64,000 nucleotides of DNA from positions 15,694,275-15,758,274 of the forward strand of contig JAJEKV010000010.1 in NCBI GenBank assembly GCA_021234155.1. The letters run 5' to 3'. The notes beneath the pieces were generated by a model. That model was given only the letters and a program-made list of their open reading frames with translations, did no database searches and was not told the DNA's origin. Source of the DNA: Isoetes taiwanensis (taxonomy: Eukaryota; Streptophyta; Lycopodiopsida; Isoetales; Isoetaceae). Shown here piece after piece: positions 1 through 11,834 of the stretch. The translations under genes and the position numbers were made by a program. The first letter of the stretch is position 1. The number at the start of each line of letters is the position of its first letter.

Positions 1-2737
1 CTTCGGGGGATCAACAAAGCCTTGGGGGAACTCACCATTCCTACCAAATCTGATGCACGTCCCGTTTAGCAACGACAGTACCGGCTCAACCCCAATTACC
101 GTGATCGCGTCAAGGCGGAAATTGACAAACTCCTTGCTGCAGGTTTGATCTATGAGGTCAAACATTCTGAATGGGTGAGCCCCATCGTCATTGCACTCAA
201 ACACAATGGAAAGATCCGCGTTTGCGTGGACTACCGAAAACTCAATCAGGCCACGGAGCGTGATCATTTTCCACTTCCCTTCACAGACCAGGTTCTGGAA
301 GAGGTTGCTGGACATGAGATGTACTCCTTCATGGATGGTTTTTCTGGCTACAATCAGATCTCAATCAAAGAATCGGATCAACTCAAGACTACTTTCACCA
401 CCCCGTGGGGCACTTTTGCCTACAAGGTGGTTCCTTTTGGATTATCAAACTCTCCATCGACGTTTCAACGCATCATGCTCTCTGTTTTTCATGATTTTAT
501 GAAGGACAATCCCTTCTTACAAATTTTTCAAGATGACTTCTCTGCCTACAGTTCCATGGCTGACCATTTGGATAAATTGGAACTCGTCTTTCAGAAATGT
601 GATGAGTCCGGCATTAGTCTCAATCCCGAGAAATGCACCTTTTGCGTCGCTTCAGGTGTTCTGTTGGGACACGTTGTCAGCAAAGCAGGTATCACCACGG
701 ATCCTGCCAAAATCAGTTGTGTGCTCAAGGCTCAAGCACCAGCCAATATCAAGGAGACACGCTCTTTCCTGGGTAAGGTCAATTATTACTCCACTTTCAT
801 TCCTGGACTTGCAGCCATTGCAGATCCCATTCATAAACTCACGGGTGATGAATCCACCTGGGCTTGGAATTCCCAGGCGGATGCTGCTTTCCAACAGTTG
901 AAGCTCTTGCTTACTCAGGCCCCGGTTCTTGTTCCTCCTCAATGGGACAAGCCCTTTCACGTCCATGTAGATGTCTCGGCGTTTGCTATTGGAGCTGTTC
1001 TTTCTCAAGAATATGATGCGCACACTGATAAATCAAACCGATATGCCAGCAGGAAACTCAATTCTGCTGAGCGCAACTACTCCGCCACAGAGCGTGAGGC
1101 CTTGGGTTTAATTTTCTGTGTTCAACGCTTCCGTCACTATCTTTTGGGCAGTCAGATCAAATTTTTTGTTGACCACCAAGCACTCCTTTATTTGATCAAC
1201 AAATCCACGCCCACGGGCCGCATTGCTCGTTGGGTCCTCCTTCTGCAAGAATTTGCACCTTTTGAAATTGTTCACAAGGCAGGCAAATCTCATGTTGTCC
1301 CACATTATCTTTCACGCATCCACACAGATGATCCCTCCACTGGAGTCTCAGACGCCTTTCCTGATGCTCAACTCTTTCTGGTCACGGCAACACCACATTG
1401 GTTCCACGACTTTCAAAGAAGATCTCCTCACGCAGCGCTCTTCCACCGAGGGCGCCACGCTCTCTCAAAGTTTAGCGACAACCCCGCCGACACCAATTTC
1501 TCCGCTGAGGTCCGCGGACTACACCATGGTTGCAGGCCATCTTTACAAAAAGGGTAAGGATACCGCCCTTCAACGTTGTGTTCTCCCTCATGAGGTCCCG
1601 TGATATTGTTCGAGAAGCCCATGAAGGGCCTCGGTGGTGGTCATTTTCATGGTGACACCACGCACGCAAAAATCCTTTTCGGGCTGGTTATTTTGGCCCA
1701 CGCTTTTCAAAGACGCTCACGCCCACGCCCGCACGTGTGATGCTTGTCAGCGTGTGGGAAAGCCCACGGCCCGTGATGCTCTTCCCTTGACGCCGGTCGC
1801 CACGCCACTTCCCTTCAGCAAATGGGGGATGGATTTTGTGGGACCCATCGACCCTCCTGCGCGGCACACCCGTGCCCGCTACATTCTGGTTCTCACTGAC
1901 TACGCTACCAAATGGGCGGAAGCTTGCGCACTTCCAGACAACACTGCGGCAAGCACAACCAAGGTCCTCTATCAACAAATCATCACGCGATTTGGCTGCC
2001 CCACGGAGCTGGTCAGTGATCGCGGTGTCCATTTTATCAATCATACCATCAAGGAACTGACGGATTATCTACTGATACATCATCACAAGAGCACCCCTTA
2101 CTATCCTCAAGGGAACGGTTTGGCTGAAAGCACCAACAAAACTCTGGTCACAATTCTCAAGAAAATTTGTGACGCTTCTCGCACTGACTGGCAAAACAAA
2201 CTTCCTACTGTTCTTTGGGCTTACAATACTTGTTTCAAAATAGCTACTGGTCACACTCCTTTCAAATTGGTTTATGGTCAAGAAGCTCTCATGCCTTTTG
2301 AGTACATTCTCCCAACTCTCCGTTTTCAACTGGCTACAGCCCATAATCCGCCTGCTGCACTCAAAGAAAGGGTTTATCAATTGGAACAGTTGGATGAACT
2401 TAGGCGTGATGCTTATATTCGTGTTCTTCATGGACAACGGTTGCAGAAATCATTGCATGACAAAAGACTTGAGACAAAAACATTCAAGGAAGGCGATTTG
2501 GTTCTTCTTTATGATTCTCGTTACAAAAATTTTCTGGGCAAGTTAAAATTTCGCTGGCTTGGCCCTTATCAAATTGTTCACGTGGTGCAACCCAGCGTTT
2601 TCAAACTGGCTGAATTAGATGGAACTCCATTACCTACACTGGTTAATGGCTTTCGCCTCAAACAATTTCATACAACAGAAAGTGACAATCATACCACAGA
2701 TGCTGACCCAGACACAAACACAACAGATTGTGACTAA
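1..2737 (+). pseudogene. pol: Ty3/gypsy retrotransposon pol (RT, RNase H, integrase), decayed
   Basis: The polyprotein copies element RNA into DNA and integrates it. The window opens inside the linker before RT. Seen: an in-frame TAG at 67-69, then an open frame 145-1557 with RT (DYRKLNQ, FSGYNQI, VPFGLSNSP, QDD at 529-537) and RNase H (VDVSA, TEREALG, FVDHQAL). Near 1405 the reading shifts from frame 1 to frame 2 (LYKKG, about 1540). It breaks again at a TGA (1601-1603) and once or twice more before 1690. From about 1690 the integrase runs open: the CDACQ part of the zinc finger, MDFVGP, VSDRGVHF, GLAEST and a GPY module (LGPYQIV, about 2555), ending at TGA 2737. Domain order RT-RNaseH-INT is the Ty3/gypsy order. 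The FSGYNQI style and long 3' extension fit non-chromovirus (Athila/Tat-like or related) lineages by inference. At least three frameshifts and one stop make it non-functional. Confidence 0.93.
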
Positions 2738-3679
2738 CTGACTGGCGGCATATTTATCTTATATAGGTGGAATTTTTACAAAATGTGGGCAGAGCCCAGC
2801 TATTTCCGCTATGGGCAGTGCCCTATTTACAAAAACGGGCTCAGAGCCCTATCTACTAAGTCCTAAGGAGAACACCCTCTACTCCGGCTTCGGAGCAGAG
2901 GTGATACGCAGGATGTGGTACCAATTGTGCTCAGGGTCCCAGCGCAGGTGCAGAATCACCTCCATCCCGTTGGTGTGGGGATCGGCATGCTCAGCCATGC
3001 CCAACACACCACTTCCGTCCATAGCAATGCCCGCGATTGTGGCACCGCCGAGGTCCGACAGTCCATTTTGCACGTAATCCACTCCGTGCGGTTGGAAGGC
3101 ATAGTGCATTTGTCATGCAAACCAGCACCCGGACATACCGGCGCCATCGGGTGTCTCCGCTTGTCTCGCTTCTCTTATATAGCCAACCGAGGAACTCCCA
3201 TGTCGACGTGGACCAATAAAAAATTCGCCAACGTGGTTGCAATGCAAAATTTGTTTCTAAATGGAGAATCTTTTCTCCCCCGTGATATCTAGTCAGTGGT
3301 ACCTTCCGACACCTTCGCTTTAATGATATCCCACTTCGAAGTTGCCGGCATTAAATGACATTCTATCTTTTCACGCCCGTCGAACATTAATGTGTGTCCT
3401 TTATTTTTGTCACATCGATCATTCCTTTACGTCTCCTCATCGCCACCGTTCATTGCTTCTCCCTTTACCATTTGGGGACTTAGCCAAAATTTTGCCTTTC
3501 AATCGCCAACCATGATCTGCCGCCACGGCATCATCAGCGGTTGAAGGTTCGCCCCTCATCATGCCCCTTACCGCCTCCACTTGCGCGCCCTAAACGTTTT
3601 CGTCTATCTGCGCCTTCGTCTTCTGTTCTTTGCTCTCCGCCTTCTCCAGACAGTTCTTTCTGTTTCGACACTCTTCGCC
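2738..3679. other. non-coding spacer between integrase and the extra ORF
   Basis: This is internal sequence of the same retroelement. It holds no sense-strand reading frame with recognisable protein character. A 76-codon antisense frame (2879-3109, minus) has protein-like composition, but no family is recognised and its start is uncertain. The last 200 bases are pyrimidine-rich and may be the leader of the following ORF. Confidence 0.5.
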
Positions 3680-6651
3680 ATGGCTGCCCCCAAACTTCCT
3701 ACACTTCAAGCTTCTGCTCCCAGGGACGCGACTCTTTTCGGGTCTGTATCCTTCTCGACGCCCACCTTTCGTGAAGCCCTTCTTGGTCCAAGTCGGGAAG
3801 TCGCGGAACGCCACAAGCTTTATGAATTCTCGCAAATGGAGCTCCCGGCCCCCAATCCGGAGCAATTGCAGCAGTTCATCGCTCATATCGTCAACAGCCC
3901 GGAAGGATTTGCTACGGTGGTCGATGGCACCACCATTTTACTTACTCAGCATTTGATTTCTGAGGTATTCCGTATTCCTTTGCAAAAACCTTCTGTCTCT
4001 TGGGCTGCTTTACAGGACATGGACGTCATTCAGTTTGGTGCTCCTGCTTATCAAGCTAACCAGCATCGCCTCACCAATATTGCAAAGTCACATGACACTT
4101 TTGTGAAGTTTCTGTGGTGCAAGTTGCTTGGGTATTCCATCAAGAACACCCATATTAAGAAGTCGTTCTATAATATGGTCATCACTGCCATTCACTCCAA
4201 TCTGCATGTCGATTGGCCTCAGCTTTTATTCTACCGCCTTCTTCAAGAAGTAGACCGCATTCGGGCTACCCCTCCCTCGTCTCTGGGAAATTTCCGTGGG
4301 TGGCCATCTTCAGGCCCTCATTCGTCATTATCTTCCTGTTCTTGTGAGCCCTTCCACTTCCCATACCTCCACTCGGCTCTCAGATTCCCGGTCCAACCCA
4401 ACCCAAGGCGATACCTTCCCGCCAGACTTCCCCTGATCATGTTCAACACCAGACCACGCATGTTACTGTATCCTCTTCCTCCTCTAAAGCCACGCCTTCC
4501 CATTCCCGTCATGCCTCTCAACAATCTCAGACAAGGCAGCAACAGGGCCCTGCACCTCCACATCCTCGACAGCTCCTGTACCAATTCCAGCAAGATGTTC
4601 AAGCCGCTGCCATGCAGCTACAAGCATCACAGGAGGCTCTCATGAATGGTGTTCAGGCGTCCTTGGAGGCTTCCGATGCTGTTCAAAGAGACCTTCAAGC
4701 TGCCACTGCCCATGTTCAAACTTTGGAGGCCCAACTTCAAGAAAAGCACGAGGCATAGATCTCAAAAGTGCTCAGGATCAGACCAGCCTACTTACAGATC
4801 AGCAGGCTCAGCTCCAAACCCACATTCAAGACTTATTGGAACAAAACAAGTCCAAAGATACCCTCCTGGGTGACAAGGAGAAAGACATTGCTAAGCTAGA
4901 CACCTTGTACTCAGAGCTTTGTGACAATTACAACACTCAAGTTCAAAACCACACTGAGCGTGACGCTCAACTCACCTCCCTTGAAGCTCAGCTTTCCACC
5001 CTGACCAGTCAGTTCACGTCCCTCCAGACTCAGCTTTTGGAGGCTCAGAAACAAAAGGTCCTCGATGACGCAGAGATTGCTACGCTTCGGCTCAATACTC
5101 CTGGGCAATCCTCTTCACATGCCACGATTCCTGGTAAACGGGTCCGTGATCAGTCCCGTCTTTTGTTAGAAAAGGAGCATCGGATCCGTGACCTTGAACA
5201 TCAGCTCCAGCAAGCCGTTCAATCTGCTGAAGAAGCCCAACACAAACAGGAGGGATATATTGACATTGCTACAAACATCCCGGTGGACTTCTCTACTCCT
5301 TCCAGCTATCTTGACTATGTGGTGGCCCGACGGCACCTTTTTCTTTTGAAGTGGTACGCGGCCAATGGCAATGTTCATCAACAGCCACTCAAAAGTGTGG
5401 ACTTCCTTCAGATCTGGCCGGATCTTTCTATAGAAGACAAGGGTTTATTTTGTGCACTCTTAGTCTTTGATCAGCTTACTGTTGAAGATCCTGAATTAGT
5501 CATCTTCCGAGTTGTTCAGCCAATGGCTTATGTTTTTCATGACTTCTACCTGGCGGATCTCCATGATAAATTTCGGGATGAGGCCCATCGTGTTTTTAGA
5601 GGCAACTCCAATGCTGCTTGGTTGTTATCACCATCCAACAAATATTTCAAGGATCCTGCTCAGTCTCAGACTTTTGAACAGGAGTACATGCCGGAACTGG
5701 CTCAGCACTTACCTCTGTGGCAGGTTGAAACGTTGGAACAGGTAAACAAAAATCTGGCGCACCCTGATGATCTTGAGTTTGCCCAGATTTATATGCAGCA
5801 CTTGGGAGGATACAATCAACTCCGTGGCCTTCTGGAAAGCAAGTCCATCCCCACGGGTTGGGTCAATCCTCCTGTCTATCAATTACTCTCCACTTCAGAA
5901 TGGGACCATTGGTGTCGTGCTCTTGATCAGAATCTTGTTCAAGCATTTAGGGACATGGCTCTGCAACCCACGCAATGCTTCCTCTCCATACGCAATGCTC
6001 CCTCTCCATATGCTTCCTTAGGAGTACCTCCCCGCCCACGGTTCCTTTCTTCTGACTGGCGTCTTCCCTTTTGGACGAAGGTCATGGATGGCCACGCCGG
6101 GTCGACTCACCAGAGATCTCCACGGATCTGGGTGGGATCCCCGATTTGTCGACGCTCCAATTGGGAGGATAATGCCACTTTGGACACTAATGAAAATTGG
6201 ATTTATATCGGTAATGAGCGTGGTTGGCAAAAGCCTGCTGATGCCTTGCATGGTCTTGATATCTTCTTTACGAATCGCCGCCACCTCACCGGATCCTTCC
6301 ACCCAACCGTCAAGCTGGTTTTACGTAACGCTCTCAAATGCATCCCTTTCGGCTCTTTAAATCGGCGCCCAATCTTTCATCAATCCGAATGCCAATGATG
6401 TCGGTGTTTTCGGTCTCCAGACCTGCCTTCTCATGGAGTGCCAGTTTGTTCCTTCGGACGCCCATGCTGCCCTGGAAGACATGGTGCGCTCTCACTTCCT
6501 CATTGAGGCCCATCCTGCCCTTGGGCTCAACACCCCTGACGCTCTTCAAACACGCCAGGACCTCATTGCTCATTACCATAATGGCGCCCGCCCTCATTCC
6601 CGCGAGGATCACTTTCAGACTGCTGGTTTCCCGCCCTTTTCTTCAGACTGA
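3680..6651 (+). pseudogene. extra ORF after integrase (env position), coiled-coil protein, frameshifted
   Basis: Function unknown. The start chosen is ATG 3680 (MAAPKLPTLQ); an ATG at 3581 in the same frame is possible. The protein moves from frame 2 to 3 near 4285, to frame 1 near 4434 (after a TGA), to frame 3 near 4757 (at a TAG) and back to frame 1 near 6360, ending at TGA 6651, about 990 codons in all. In order: an all-alpha-looking N-terminal region (about 200 residues, with FLWCKLLGYS), a Ser/Gln-rich linker (4435-4590), a long heptad-rich coiled coil (about 4600-5240) and a globular C-terminal half. The N-terminal part resembles the putative plant transposon protein domain of Athila-like elements; this is from memory and unverified. 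I see no signal peptide or membrane segment, so an envelope role is not supported. A small tandem duplication lies at about 5968-6013. Confidence 0.7.
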
Positions 6652-6658
6652 GTGTCAT

Positions 6659-6672
6659 TTGGTGGGGGGGAG
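6659..6672 (+). other. polypurine tract of the first gypsy element
   Basis: A GGTGGGGGGGAG purine run sits directly before the TGTTAG start of the 3' LTR. It is where plus-strand DNA synthesis is primed in LTR retroelements. Confidence 0.8.
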
Positions 6673-7220
6673 TGTTAGTCCTGTGCCTCCTGGTACAGGA
6701 CTATTCATGCATACGACGGACCAGGTCAAGCTCAAGGATCCACAGACAGGCACGGGTCAGCCGTCAAAAGCCCAGCAAAAGACCAAGCAGCAGACCACGC
6801 AGTCGAAGCCTGGGTCTGCTACCAAGAGGCGCCGCTCAGACAAGTGACGGCCCGTCACCGCCTGCGTCAGCGTCAGCGTGATTCTAGGCACTTCAAGAGG
6901 CACGGCATTCCTCAGAATCAGGCCTCCTTCCAGGAGTCGGCACCGAGATCAGTCAGAGTGTCTATATTGGGCCAAAGGCCATTGTACTATATATATGAGT
7001 AGAGCTAGCACATGAGTTTTAGATGAGTTTTGAGTCTTGTCTCTTTTCAGTCTTCTCTCGATTGCGAGAGCTCATGTATGTTCATCATTGATATCAAGGA
7101 AGCTTATCATTTTCCTCTCATTGTTCTCTCTTGTTCTGTTTTCTTCTTCTTGTTCTCTTCTTGCAAATACCGCGTGACATAGTCCCCCGGATTCTCCTGT
7201 TAGATCCACGGGTCCTCACA
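6673..7220 (+). repeat. 3' LTR of the first gypsy element
   Basis: Starts TGTTAGTCC after the polypurine tract and most likely ends at the CA of GGTCCTCACA, about 546-548 bp. The end is inferred because the 5' LTR lies outside the window, so neither identity nor target-site duplication can be tested. It contains a TATA box (6987-6996) and a pyrimidine-rich R/U5 region. Confidence 0.7.
6987..6996 (+). promoter_or_regulatory. TATA box in LTR
   Basis: TATATATATG lies about 315 bp into the LTR, where U3 promoters usually sit. Transcription would start about 30 bp downstream. Confidence 0.55.
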
Positions 7221-7371
7221 GAGGGCTGTCTTGCAGGAGTTCCCGAACCCAGACCCCAAACAAATGTGTCATTTGGGGACATGTCCCAAGGACCATATTA
7301 GTACAGTTTGGTGTGGGTTCTCCGCCACGGAATGGCACATTTTCCCACTGTGGTCGCCACTGTTGGGGTTG

Positions 7372-7458
7372 TCACCACTCACCACACTCGTCACCACACT
7401 CGTCACCACTCACCACTCACCACACTCGTCACCACTCACCACATTCACCACTATTGAG
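7372..7458 (+). repeat. CACCACTCAC-type short tandem repeat
   Basis: Units built from CACCACTC and CACACTCGT follow each other across about 85 bp. The neighbouring bases 7221-7670 show no gene. Confidence 0.8.
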
Positions 7459-7674
7459 GTGGTATAGAAAACAGTATACCGTATATGGAGTGATATATGC
7501 ATATGCACGCGTGCAGGATATTTGCACGTATGCATTGTGGAGCCATTATGATCAGAGTGTTAGCTGAGCAGAGAGAGAAGAACAGAGAGACGGTGTATTG
7601 GGAGAGTGTATTTTGCTTGATCTAGCTATGGAGATGATGATTCTTTGTGTTGTGCATTGCTTTGATCTGATAGA

Positions 7675-8258
7675 TTGAGCTTGGATTGTTGGGTTTTTCA
7701 TCCTTCTTGCAAGGTTAGAGTTCAGGCTCTAACAAAGAAGTACACCACAACTAAGGATTGGAGTCCATCAGAGGGATTGCACTTCCTTAAATTTGTTCCA
7801 GACCATTGCCTCATAGAGCGTGCTGAGCAACTTCCTCTCAAAAATCCTAAGGAGTCCAAGCAGAAGAAAAGTACCCCATTGACATCCCTAAAAGCCATTG
7901 AAAATGGCATTTCCTCGGGCTTCAAGTACTTCTCAAAAGAAGATCAAGTGTGGTGGACAAATTTCTTTCTTGACCAGAAAGCTGTCTTGGAAAATCTAGC
8001 TCTAAGACAGTTGCAAGAACTGTTTCAATGGCCTGATACCTTCCATCAACCCTAGAACCAAACAGTTCCAAGCAATGCTACATTAGCACCTTCAGCAGAG
8101 GAAGATGAGGACCGAGTCATGTACCTTGGACCAAGACGTAGGAATGAGCCTCAATGCAATATCACAGAAATTGCCAAAGGTATGCTGATTGCTCTTCCAA
8201 CTGAGGAAGATGACAAAGGTCGACCCTTTTGGATAGAAAAAGTTCTTGATACAGTCAA
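7675..8258 (+). pseudogene. fragment of unrecognised protein gene, cut by an LTR element
   Basis: One frame runs from ATG 7675 to 8258 with a single in-frame TAG near 8053-8055. Both halves read as protein (FSKEDQVWWTNFF; RPFWIEKVLD). I do not recognise the family. The PFWI-KVL wording recalls plant transposon-associated proteins, but this is weak. The frame is broken off exactly where the TGTGACG start of the outer LTR begins (8259), so the insertion or a later rearrangement truncated it. The ATG may not be the original start. Confidence 0.5.
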
Positions 8259-8558
8259 TGTGACGTTCCAGGGGAATATATGCCATAAATACATATATTC
8301 CTGGACCTGTCACTATACAAGTCTACACATGTAGCCTTGTATACCTTAGAAGTGGCAAGGGGCACGCATCTAAGTTAATTGTTAACTTAGATAACCTTAG
8401 GATAAGGCCCATTTCCACATGGCCTTATCCTATTGGGCAACCGCCACACGGCCCCATCCTATTGGTGCCACGTGGCATCCCATATGGACCCTCACCTATA
8501 TTAGCTCAAACCCTAACCCTAGACCATTTTCCTGACTCTAGCATCTGAACACTCATCT
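8259..8558 (+). repeat. outer element left LTR, first part
   Basis: Aligns with 13148-13448 base for base apart from scattered changes. Contains a palindromic G-box (GCCACGTGGC, 8467-8476), CCTATTGG motifs and a telo-box (AAACCCTAA, 8508-8516). It is interrupted by the inner element after CATCT. Confidence 0.85.
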
Positions 8559-9359
8559 TGATACGTTTGAAGAAATTGCAGTGAGACAAAACCTTAGCTT
8601 ATAATCAATAGAAGCCGAAAATTGAACAAAGGAGAACAGGATTCTATTATTCAAAGATTACAACCGGCTTAAAGCCTGGACAACTGATAGGAGCACACCT
8701 CAAACCACCCAACCGGGCTCAGGCACGAGAAATCGTTATCTCGTCTTCAACAAAGATTCAGTAACCAAAGGCACGAGAAATCGTTATCTCGTCTTCAACA
8801 AAGATTCAGTAGCCTTGGCCTCAATATGCTTGCACTGGCATCACTAAGGCTGGGTATTACAATAGCTTAAGGCAGGAACAAGAGCTATGATAAGGCTGAG
8901 AGCAATTAGTTTGAATAGAAGCAGAGGATTCTTGGGCACGGCTGGACTGAGTGAGAAAATCCTGATATCATCTCTTATTTATGCAGATAGAAAAGGCTAT
9001 TATGGAATCGGCCTTTTCGGCATCACAAGAATAGCTTGCTGTGCAGATACATCGGCCAGAAATATCTTGGCAGACCCTTTTTTAGTCGTAAATAGCTGGG
9101 AGCTGATAGCTAGGAGCAGATCGACCATGATTAGCGTAGATTTGGCCTTTTCTAAGGGCCCAAAGAGCTCTGTGCCATTCCGGTTCAGTTCCGGAAATTT
9201 GGGCATTGGTTCTATCTGCAAGCTCGGCCCCCGTTATCAGCCACATACATCCTTTTAGGAAAATGTTAAGTTTGTTCCCTTCTAAATATTCCATATGTCC
9301 TTGCCCCTTGCCACTGAATCTCTGTTGCCTGAGCCACTCCCCCGAGCCGCTCCGTATCA
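8559..9359 (-). repeat. inner element 3' LTR (left copy)
   Basis: 801 bp, ends TGATACG and CGTATCA. Holds a 48-bp internal tandem duplication (8721-8816) whose unit contains the hairpin-forming CGAGA...TCTCG. Short frames inside it are not genes. Confidence 0.9.
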
Positions 9360-9360
9360 G

Positions 9361-9375
9361 GTCCTTCCCTTCTTT
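9361..9375 (-). other. polypurine tract of inner element
   Basis: The plus strand reads TCCTTCCCTTCTTTC next to the LTR. On the element's strand this is a purine run ending just before its 3' LTR. Confidence 0.8.
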
Positions 9376-9771
9376 CAGTCGATCGACCTCGATCGCTCTA
9401 AAACCCTGAAAGAAATTCCATCAAAAACCCTTGTCATGAAAAGAGATGTATTGGTTCTTCCCTTCTTAAGGCCAATCTCTTTCCCCTAGGAATGTTCTTT
9501 TTCTGATCCTCCAAGGCAGGGTCCGCCCTTGGACAGAAAAATCTCCATGCTGATCCATCAAGTAGGCGTCCCTCACTTGAACAGTCATGGCATTCCCAGC
9601 CCTTTCTGATATTCCAGGTAGGTTCCCACCCCTACTAGGACAGAAAGTAAATCCCTTTCTAACAAAAAAGATAGTTTCCTTCCATTAGGAAGCAATAAAA
9701 ATTTCATTCTATTAAAAAAAATTCACATACACTCAAATAGTTATGCATAACCTACTGAAACTCAAACCAAA

Positions 9772-11001
9772 CTAAGATAAATGACCAATAGTATGACCGA
9801 TGGTTAATCGGCTTCTTTCATACTCCCTGGCTGCAGCTTTATCAGCAGCTTTATCAGCTTTCCCCTGAGAACTGTCAGATGTTTCTGCAATAGTATGCAT
9901 TAACACTTTTCCTTTGTCCTCCTTGCTCTTGTTTGGAATTTCAATTTCGGTTTGAGGCTTGTCTGTAGGTGTCTGCCTTTTTGGGCAAGAAGCTTTAAAG
10001 TGAGGTCCACCACATATGTAACATCCTCTTCCTCTTTCCAGTGCATTTGCCCGTTCATGAGTCATAGGTTGTTCTGTACCCCTGTTCCTGTTATTCGAGT
10101 CTCTACGATCTTCATTGAATCTAACTCTTTTTGCTCCATTGTTGTTCACCTTATCTGTGTCACGCTTGCCATTATTTTCTTTAGGGTACCCTTCCCAGAT
10201 GTCATACTTGGCTCCTTTGGGATTAAACTTTCTTTCTGCGGCTTCAGCTTTCCATACTGCTTCATCCAATGTTTGGGGTTCAATGAGCCTAAGCTCTGCA
10301 TACAGCTCATCTCTTAACCCAGAAATATATTTCCTTGTTAACTCTTTATCACTAAGACCTTCCATTTGAACCGACAAATGGTTAAATTTGCTTGTGTACT
10401 GATAAACAGATTCTCGTTCTCCTTGTGTGAATATATCCCATTCCCTTCGGAGATCTACAAAGTAGCTTGCAGGTAAATTATGGCTTTCGAAGGCTCTTTT
10501 AAATTCCTGCCATGTTTTAATCACCGGGACCATTCTCTTCCTTCCCTGCCACCAAATTCGGGCTACATCGGTAAGGTATTTATCCATTGCCTGAAGTTTC
10601 TGCAACTCAGTGGCTCCAACTCGTTCAAAAAAACTTTCCCATGCAGCTAAGAATCCCATAACTGTAGGGGGACTCCTCTTTTCCCCTGAGAAAGTCGGCA
10701 TGCCCTCCACTTTCTCCAGCCATTTAATCCTGGCAGAAGCATTAGTTGTATTAGGAGAATTTGGCGGAGAATTTGTAGGCGGCGGTGGATTAACAGGTGG
10801 AGGTTGATTTGGAAGTGGAGGCTGGGAATTGTTAGGTAAAAATCCGTAAAGCAAGGCTATTTGCTCCAACTTAGTTTGATAATCTTGCTCAGATGTAGGC
10901 GGTGGCAAAGCAATTTGATTAGCAATTTGCTTGGCTATAAAATTCGCAGTTCTTAATGCCTACTGGTATTGTTGATCAGAGATATTAAAACGGCTGGCCA
11001 T
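9772..11001 (-). pseudogene. gag: Gag of the inner element (retrotransposon gag plus zinc knuckle), one stop
   Basis: Capsid-type protein that packages element RNA. The open frame from 10908 encodes 378 residues. Reading back in the same frame, an ATG at 11001, 22 nt from the PBS, gives MASRFNISD and meets one TAG (10960-10962), so the original product was about 409 residues. Order: Pro/Asn-rich N-terminus, Ty3-type gag domain (WESFFERV, ARIWWQG, WQEFKRAF, YQYTSKFNHLS), basic linker, and a zinc knuckle CYICGGPHFKASC with spacing C-X2-C-X3-H-X4-C (X4 is usual before His). A charged tail follows. No pol follows. Type and order support a Ty3/gypsy Gag; translation could also start at 10908. Confidence 0.88.
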
Positions 11002-11022
11002 TGCACAGGACATAGAATCTAG

Positions 11023-11034
11023 GCTCTGATACCA
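11023..11034 (-). other. primer binding site (initiator Met tRNA type)
   Basis: On the element strand the sequence two bases inside the 5' LTR is TGGTATCAGAGC, the standard plant PBS matching the 3' end of initiator Met-tRNA. Confidence 0.9.
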
Positions 11035-11036
11035 AT

Positions 11037-11834
11037 TGATACGTTTGAAGAAATTGCAGTGAGACAAAACCTCAGCTTATAATCAATAGAAGCCGAAAAT
11101 TGAACAAAGGAGAACAAAGATTATTCAAAGATTACAACCGGCTTAAAGCCTGGACAACTGATAGAAGCACACCTCAAACCACCCAACCGAGCTCAGGCAC
11201 GAGAAATCGTTATCTCGTCTTCAACAAAGATTCAGTAACCAAAGGCACGAGAAATCGTTATCTCGTCTTCAACAAAGATTCAGTAGCCTTGGCCTCAATA
11301 TGCTTGCACTGGCATCACTAAGGCTGTGTATTACAATAGCTTAAGGCAGGAACAAGAGCTATGATAAGGTTGAGAGCAATTAGTTTGAATAGAAGCGGAG
11401 GATTCTTGGGCACGGCTGGACTGAGTGAGAAAATCCTGATATCATCTCTTATTTATGCAGATAGAAAAGGCTATTATGGAATCGGCCTTTTTGGCATCAC
11501 AAGAATAGCTTGCTGTGCAGATACATCGGCCAGAAATATCTTTGGCAGTCCCTTTTTTAGTCGTAAATAGCTGGGAGCTGATAGCTAGGAGCAGATCGAC
11601 CATGATTAGCGTAGATTCGGCCTTTTCTAAGGGCCCAAAGAGCTCTGTGCCATTCCGGTTCAGTTCCGGAAATTTGGGCGTTGGTTCTATCTGCAAGCTC
11701 GGCCCCCGTTATCAGCCACATACATCCTTTTAGGAAAATGTTAAGTTTGTTCCCTTCTAAATATTCCACATGTCCTTGCCCCTTGCCACTAAATCTCTGT
11801 TGCCTGAGCCACTCCCCCGAGCCGCTCCGTATCA
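11037..11834 (-). repeat. inner element 5' LTR (right copy)
   Basis: 798 bp, the partner of 8559-9359. It carries the same 48-bp internal duplication. Confidence 0.9.

Larger units (their letters stand above)
8559..11834 (-). mobile_element. gag-only LTR retrotransposon (TR-GAG-like), nested
   Basis: Two near-identical LTRs (TGATACG...CGTATCA) flank a 1.68-kb internal region that has a PBS, a Gag reading frame and a PPT but no protease, RT, RNase H or integrase. This is the layout described for TR-GAG elements, which need enzymes from a partner. Flanking pentamers CATCT (8554-8558) and CATCC (11835-11839) differ at one base and look like a decayed target-site duplication. By hand I count about 13 substitutions and two small indels between the LTRs, i.e. 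a fairly recent insertion. Confidence 0.88.

Noticed and set aside
2811-3292. Plus-strand small genes in the integrase-ORF spacer
   Set aside because: Overlapping frames without protein character; the antisense frame is the better reading.
3680-6651. Envelope glycoprotein
   Set aside because: Position fits an env-like ORF, but there is no signal peptide, no membrane segment and no Cys pattern. Coiled coil alone is not enough.
8887-9258. Protein gene inside the inner element LTR (also 11361-11733, and 11557-11985 on the minus strand)
   Set aside because: Frames lie wholly in LTR sequence or across its border, differ between the two LTR copies, and resemble no protein.
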